Part shown: piece after piece, positions 63,782-64,000 of the stretch | How the letters are laid out: every line of letters starts with the position of its first letter | Numbering within the stretch: position 1 is the first letter of the stretch | Assembly: GCA_963837335.1 (NCBI GenBank) | Contig: CAWINS010000002.1 | Coordinates: 110,093 to 174,092, forward strand | DNA length: 64,000 nucleotides | Source of the DNA: RYN-230 sp963837335 | GTDB lineage: Bacteria > Actinomycetota > Actinomycetes > Streptosporangiales > Streptosporangiaceae | Reading direction: 5' to 3' | Notes under the pieces: generated by a model | The model's input: the letters and a program-made list of their open reading frames with translations, nothing else | What the model was told of the DNA's origin: nothing | The model's database searches: none | Translations under genes and position numbers: made by a program

Positions 63782-64000
63782 GCTTTCCCCCCGTGCCGCG
63801 AACCGCCCTGTCCGGCTCTCCCCGTCCGGCAAGGTCGTGCTTGCGCGCGGCAGAAAAGGCACTACCCAGCGCTTCATATTGATTACACGCAGTAGTCATA
63901 AGAGTTTTGGCCATCACCCGCTACGGGCGATGCGTAATGTCCGGGCATTGGCGCACATGACCCCGGAACGGCGGCGGTAAAGGACACCCGGATGGCGGTC

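Overview
The window is about 72% G+C with actinobacterial gene content throughout: RNase P RNA beside a fused RNase H/histidine phosphatase, a SigK/RskA-type sigma/anti-sigma pair, an LmeA-like lipoprotein-domain protein, an Rv1747-like FHA-ABC exporter, a short KdpD/KdpE pair and many GTG starts. It suggests a chromosomal segment of a high-GC actinomycete (Streptomycetales/Streptosporangiales-like; the genus cannot be fixed from this sequence).

Layout. 1-1.4 kb: the 3' end of a tyrosine integrase, a decayed LuxR helix-turn-helix relic and a small membrane protein, probably the worn edge of an integrated element. 1.4-5.3 kb (minus): rnpB, RNase H/phosphatase, zinc-ribbon coiled-coil protein, RskA-like anti-sigma and SigK-like ECF sigma. 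5.4-7.2 kb: a membrane-anchored molybdopterin oxidoreductase divergent from sigK; the two genes carry matching ECF-like promoters. 7.3-11 kb: housekeeping enzymes (hydrolase, CYTH protein, homocysteine methyltransferase family, Acg-type nitroreductase). 11.1-19.3 kb: an electron-transfer module (two small Ser/Thr/Pro-rich membrane proteins ending SGGS, an ApbE flavin transferase, a ferric-reductase-like cytochrome b, a NuoF-like flavo-FeS protein, a ferredoxin) followed by its likely response regulator and histidine kinase; 11-bp-spaced direct repeats in front of three of the units look like the regulator's boxes. An MFS exporter is inserted on the opposite strand.

19.6-33.6 kb: GT39-like mannosyltransferase, TetR/AraC regulators divergent from a methyltransferase with twin operators, DUF2000, a Ser/Thr kinase with a beta-propeller sensor, an orphan P-loop ATPase, a lysyl-oxidase-like secreted protein, an MBL hydrolase and a G1 glutamic peptidase. 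33.7-45.5 kb: a two-ATPase/FtsX ABC system, a LPG-synthase-TM protein with a built-in pseudokinase, an FHA-FHA-ABC exporter and LmeA. 45.7-50.8 kb: a potassium locus (KimA-like transporter apparently fused to an OB-fold, KdpE, short KdpD). 51-64 kb: MFS exporter divergent from an HxlR-methyltransferase fusion, small zinc protein, Mug glycosylase, lytic transglycosylase with a basic repeat linker, geranylgeranyl-reductase-like flavoprotein, DinB protein, methylglyoxal synthase, DUF2461 protein, a drug ABC exporter and an OafA-like acyltransferase with SGNH domain.

About twenty single-base frameshifts interrupt thirteen otherwise intact genes, mostly extra bases in G/C runs. This points to uncorrected sequencing errors more than to gene decay; I therefore list these genes as CDS spanning the shift. 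No CRISPR array, rRNA, tRNA, complete transposon or obvious biosynthetic cluster was seen.
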